Shown here: positions 6,149-8,961 of the stretch, piece after piece
Position numbering within the stretch: position 1 is the stretch's first letter
How the letters are laid out: every line of letters starts with the position of its first letter
Source of the DNA: Candidatus Stahliibacteriota bacterium
GTDB lineage: Bacteria; Hydrothermota; Tepidihabitantia; SM23-42
Direction of reading: 5' to 3'
NCBI GenBank assembly: GCA_030670605.1
Contig: DAOVBK010000046.1
Span: forward strand, 1-8,961
DNA: 8,961 bases
Position numbers and translations under genes: made by a program
Notes under the pieces: model-generated
Told to the model about the DNA's origin: nothing
The model's input: the letters and a program-made list of their open reading frames with translations, nothing else
The model's database searches: none

Positions 6149-8961
6149 GCATTCCTTCCACAGCACTTCTTGTACTTCTTTCCGCTCCCGCACGGACACG
6201 GGTCATTCCTGCCGATTTTCTTACCAGCAATAACCGGTCTCTGTTGAGCTGGTGCACCAGGTTGTGCTGCTCCGGGCTGTGCTGCTGGCTGCGCCGCAGC
6301 GGACGGTTTAAACTCTCGTGTCTGCTGTGGCCGACGCTGTCGTGGGCCCGGTTGCGCACGGAAAATCAGACTGGAGGCGTTCTTTGCAACCTCAAGTCTC
6401 ATGTCTTCATACGTCTTGCGTGATTCGTGTTTGTATTCAACCAATGGATCCTTTTGAGCATAGGCGCGCAGACTGATGCCCTGTCTCAGGTCATCCAGTT
6501 CATAGAGATGGTCCCGCCAGTTTCTGTCAATCGTTGCCATGAGCACGAATTTCAGCAACTCATTGAACACGTCTTCACCGAGTTCCTGTTCGCGCCATGC
6601 CAATCTCTCTTTCGCCTTTTCAAGAAGAGTATCAAGTAATTCCTCCTGCTTCATCTTCGGAATTTTTTCCTTTGGTATTGCCGCATCCGTAAGAAAGAGC
6701 ATGTTGAATTCACCTTTGAGTGCGACCCAATCCCAGTTCTCTGGATTGATTTTCGAGTCGGTATGTCTTAGCAAGATATCTTCGATAGTCTCCTCAAAGA
6801 ACTGTATCGCCTGTTCTTTCAGCCCCTCTCCTTTAAGCACGCGGTCTCGTATCTTGTATATTTCTTCGCGTTGTTTATTCATGACATCGTCATATTCAAG
6901 GAGACGCTTTCGTACTTCGAAGTGGTTTTCCTCAACACTTTTCTGTGCATTGGCAATCGCTCTCGTAACGAGCGGATGGGTCAGCGGTTTCTGTTCTTCT
7001 CCACCGTACCTGTCCATGATCTCTGCGACGCGGTCAGACCCGAAAATACGCATCAAATCGTCTTCGAGTGATAAGAAAAACCGCGTCGAACCCGGGTCAC
7101 CCTGCCGACCGCTTCGTCCGCGTAACTGATTGTCGATCCTGCGCGCTTCATGACGCTCTGTGCCGATGATATAGAGACCACACGGAACGTCTGCCAAACA
7201 TTCCTTTTTTTCGTTATGATCACACTGAGAACAGTCACGAGACAAACATTTGATACAGCATTGACTACATTCGACCACACCCTTCCCGAGTTTGATATCG
7301 GTTCCACGACCAGCCATGTTCGTCGCAATGGTCGCCGCGCCAGGTTGGCCAGCACTTGTGACAATCTTTGCCTCGCGTTGATGATGCTTAGCATTGAGAA
7401 CTTCGTGGGTAATGCCTTTCCGCTGCAGAAGCCGTGAAATAGTCTCAGAGACCTGAACCGATGTCGTACCAACAAGAATCGGTCGCTTCTTTTCGTGCCA
7501 TTTAACAACCTCATCGACAATCGCATTATATTTTTCCCGGCGCGAACGATATACAATATCTTCGTAGTCAACTCTGCGCACCGGCTCTTTTGTTGGAATC
7601 TCGACGACATCCAGTTTGTATATTTGCCAGAATTCATTTGCTTCGGTTGCCGCAGTACCAGTCATGCCGGCAAGTTTCTCATACAGACGGAAATAGTTCT
7701 GAATGGTGATAGTGGCAAATGTCTGAGTCTCTTCCTGAACGCGTACGTGTTCTTTTGCCTCAAGAGCCTGGTGTAAACCATCAGAAAACCTACGGCCCGG
7801 CATCAGTCGTCCGGTGAACTGGTCGACAATAATCACTTTATTGTCTTTAATTACATAACTCACATTTTTTTCAAAGAGTTCGTGACCCTTTATCAGTGCT
7901 CTGATATTTGCCAAGGTTTCACTTTTTTTCGCATACTCCTGATACGCTTTTTCTTTCTCAAAGATCTTTTCTTTTGGCGTTAGTTTGCTATTTTTCTCTA
8001 TAGCCCCTATTTGTCCACTCAAATCTGGTAGAACAAACATCTCAGGATTATTAGGTGATATAAAATGTAGACCTTTTTCGGTTAAGTCAATTGTATTCGC
8101 CTTCTCATCAATCACATAATACAGTTCTTCATCGACTTCTTCAAAAGATTTATCTCTTAGAAAAGCCAGTTCAGTCTCTTCTATGAGCTTTTTTATGCCT
8201 ACCTCCTGTTCCAATTTTTGCAGCTGCTTGTTCTTCGGAGAACCACGTCGTGCCTGGAGCAGCTTTTTACCGATTTCTTTGTCACTGTCACCATCTTCTA
8301 ACATCTTTTTTGCTTCAGCAACGATTCTGTTTTCCAAAACTGTCTGAGAAGATTTCAAACGCTCAATGATCGGGTTCAATTCATTGAATGCCTTTGTTTC
8401 GTGTTCAACTGGTCCAGAGATAATGAGCGGCGTTCGTGCCTCATCGATGAGAATGCTATCGACCTCGTCAGCAATTGCGTAGTGATGACCAGGTTGTACC
8501 TTGTCCTCAAAGCGCCATACCATATTGTCACGAAGATAATCAAATCCAAACTCATTGTTCGTACCATAGGTGACATCACACTGGTACGCCTCTTTTCGCA
8601 GCTGATTCTCCATACCACCTTGTAGTACGCCGACTGTTAGGCCGAGTGATTCATAGACCGGGCCCATCCATTCACGGTCACGCCGGGCAAGGTAATCATT
8701 CACTGTGATCAGATGTGCACCCTTACCAGTCAAGCCATTAAGGTACAGTGGCATGGTCGCAACGAGTGTCTTACCTTCACCGGTTTTCATCTCTGCAATC
8801 TTGCCCTGATGAAGCACGATCGCGCCGACGAGTTGCACATCAAATGGCACCATGTTCCACTCGGTTTCCATTTCAACGACTGTCCACGTCTTGCCGAGCA
8901 GCCGCCTGCATGCCTCTTTGACTAGTGCAAAGGCTTGCGGCATGATGTCATCGAGCGATTC
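6145..8961 (-). CDS. secA: Preprotein translocase ATPase SecA (N-terminus outside the window)
   Basis: 938 residues are present; roughly the first 70 are missing, and the frame is open to the window edge, so the ATG at 8943 is internal. SecA is the motor that pushes preproteins through SecYEG. Counting that Met as residue 1: Walker A GEGKT 55-59, VTVNDYLARRD near 79-89, TYGTNNEFGFDYLRDNM 125-141, DEVD 159-162, then motifs ATNMAGRGTD and RIDNQLRGRSGRQGD, the helical scaffold, a Pro/Gln/Ala-rich linker, and a C-terminal zinc motif (Cys916, Cys918, Cys927, Cys928) of the SEC-C type that binds SecB or ribosomes. Two oddities: the cross-linking domain is enlarged (about 195-345, with a charged helical insert), as in Bacteroidetes/Chlorobi SecA; and residues 559-588, between motifs V and VI, hold eight cysteines (559, 562, 563, 566, 571, 574, 582, 588). 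The stop overlaps the start of the next gene. Confidence 0.97.
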   Translation of the reverse strand, partial: ESLDDIMPQAFALVKEACRRLLGKTWTVVEMETEWNMVPFDVQLVGAIVLHQGKIAEMKTGEGKTLVATMPLYLNGLTGKGAHLITVNDYLARRDREWMGPVYESLGLTVGVLQGGMENQLRKEAYQCDVTYGTNNEFGFDYLRDNMVWRFEDKVQPGHHYAIADEVDSILIDEARTPLIISGPVEHETKAFNELNPIIERLKSSQTVLENRIVAEAKKMLEDGDSDKEIGKKLLQARRGSPKNKQLQKLEQEVGIKKLIEETELAFLRDKSFEEVDEELYYVIDEKANTIDLTEKGLHFISPNNPEMFVLPDLSGQIGAIEKNSKLTPKEKIFEKEKAYQEYAKKSETLANIRALIKGHELFEKNVSYVIKDNKVIIVDQFTGRLMPGRRFSDGLHQALEAKEHVRVQEETQTFATITIQNYFRLYEKLAGMTGTAATEANEFWQIYKLDVVEIPTKEPVRRVDYEDIVYRSRREKYNAIVDEVVKWHEKKRPILVGTTSVQVSETISRLLQRKGITHEVLNAKHHQREAKIVTSAGQPGAATIATNMAGRGTDIKLGKGVVECSQCCIKCLSRDCSQCDHNEKKECLADVPCGLYIIGTERHEARRIDNQLRGRSGRQGDPGSTRFFLSLEDDLMRIFGSDRVAEIMDRYGGEEQKPLTHPLVTRAIANAQKSVEENHFEVRKRLLEYDDVMNKQREEIYKIRDRVLKGEGLKEQAIQFFEETIEDILLRHTDSKINPENWDWVALKGEFNMLFLTDAAIPKEKIPKMKQEELLDTLLEKAKERLAWREQELGEDVFNELLKFVLMATIDRNWRDHLYELDDLRQGISLRAYAQKDPLVEYKHESRKTYEDMRLEVAKNASSLIFRAQPGPRQRRPQQTREFKPSAAAQPAAQPGAAQPGAPAQQRPVIAGKKIGRNDPCPCGSGKKYKKCCGRNA
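6153..6159 (-). promoter_or_regulatory. Ribosome-binding site supporting the ATG at 6148
   Basis: On the minus strand GGAAGGA is followed by ATGC and then the ATG. It lies within the last codons of secA and favours this start over the longer in-frame one at 6199. It also shows that the host uses Shine-Dalgarno sequences inside operons, in contrast to the two leaderless starts in this window. Confidence 0.65.

Noticed and set aside
6148..6199. A longer start for the pseudoenzyme gene at 6199
   Set aside because: The extra 17 residues are encoded by the conserved SecA zinc-motif region in another frame, and the ATG at 6148 has both a ribosome-binding site and an ATGA overlap.
6539..7129. 196-residue plus-strand open frame antisense to secA
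   Set aside because: Serine-rich composition typical of antisense translation; the opposite strand is clearly coding for SecA.
7053..7637. 194-residue minus-strand open frame
   Set aside because: It lies in another frame of the strongly conserved secA coding sequence, has no family resemblance and is a shadow.

Overview
The window (8,961 bp, GC in the mid-40s by eye) is a gene-dense stretch of bacterial chromosome. It holds two genes cut by the window edges, four complete genes and two repeat-rich intergenic regions. No rRNA, tRNA, CRISPR array, transposase or phage gene was seen. The SecA carries the enlarged pre-protein cross-linking region typical of Bacteroidetes/Chlorobi-type (FCB) SecA, and there is a bacterial m1A58 tRNA methyltransferase. 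Together with repeat-filled intergenic DNA and a membrane glycosyltransferase-TPR fusion, this suggests an uncultured FCB-related or WOR-3-like lineage, perhaps thermotolerant. The lineage is an inference and is not secure.

Layout. (1) 2-1812, plus strand: the 3' part of ftsX, overlapping by ATGA an EnvC-like coiled-coil/LytM protein whose metal site is degraded. This is a cell-division peptidoglycan-remodelling pair. (2) About 1813-1963: nested inverted repeats at a convergent junction, one arm of which supplies the last codons and stop of the next gene. (3) 1941-2750, minus strand: trmI-type tRNA (adenine-58-N1) methyltransferase. (4) 2751-3182: divergent intergenic region with a 318-bp element bounded by perfect 28-bp inverted repeats, short direct repeats, several hairpins and two outward-facing sigma70-type promoters. 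(5) 3183-5003, plus strand: GT39/ArnT-like membrane glycosyltransferase fused to TPR repeats. (6) 5051-6148, minus strand: a protein with the alpha-oxoamine synthase (KBL/BioF) fold pattern that lacks the PLP lysine and other PLP-contacting residues. (7) 6145-8961, minus strand: secA, cut at its 5' end and overlapping gene 6 by ATGA.

The most unusual points are these. The gene translationally coupled to secA looks like a PLP-fold pseudoenzyme. SecA carries an eight-cysteine insertion inside its second nucleotide-binding domain. Both outward promoters of the divergent region put the start codon 5-7 nt after the -10 box, implying leaderless mRNAs. The division gene cluster has a LytM domain that appears to be an activator and not an enzyme. 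ftsX-envC act at the division septum, secA drives protein export, the glycosyltransferase probably modifies envelope lipid or protein, and trmI modifies tRNA. Apart from the two overlapping pairs, nothing shows a common pathway.
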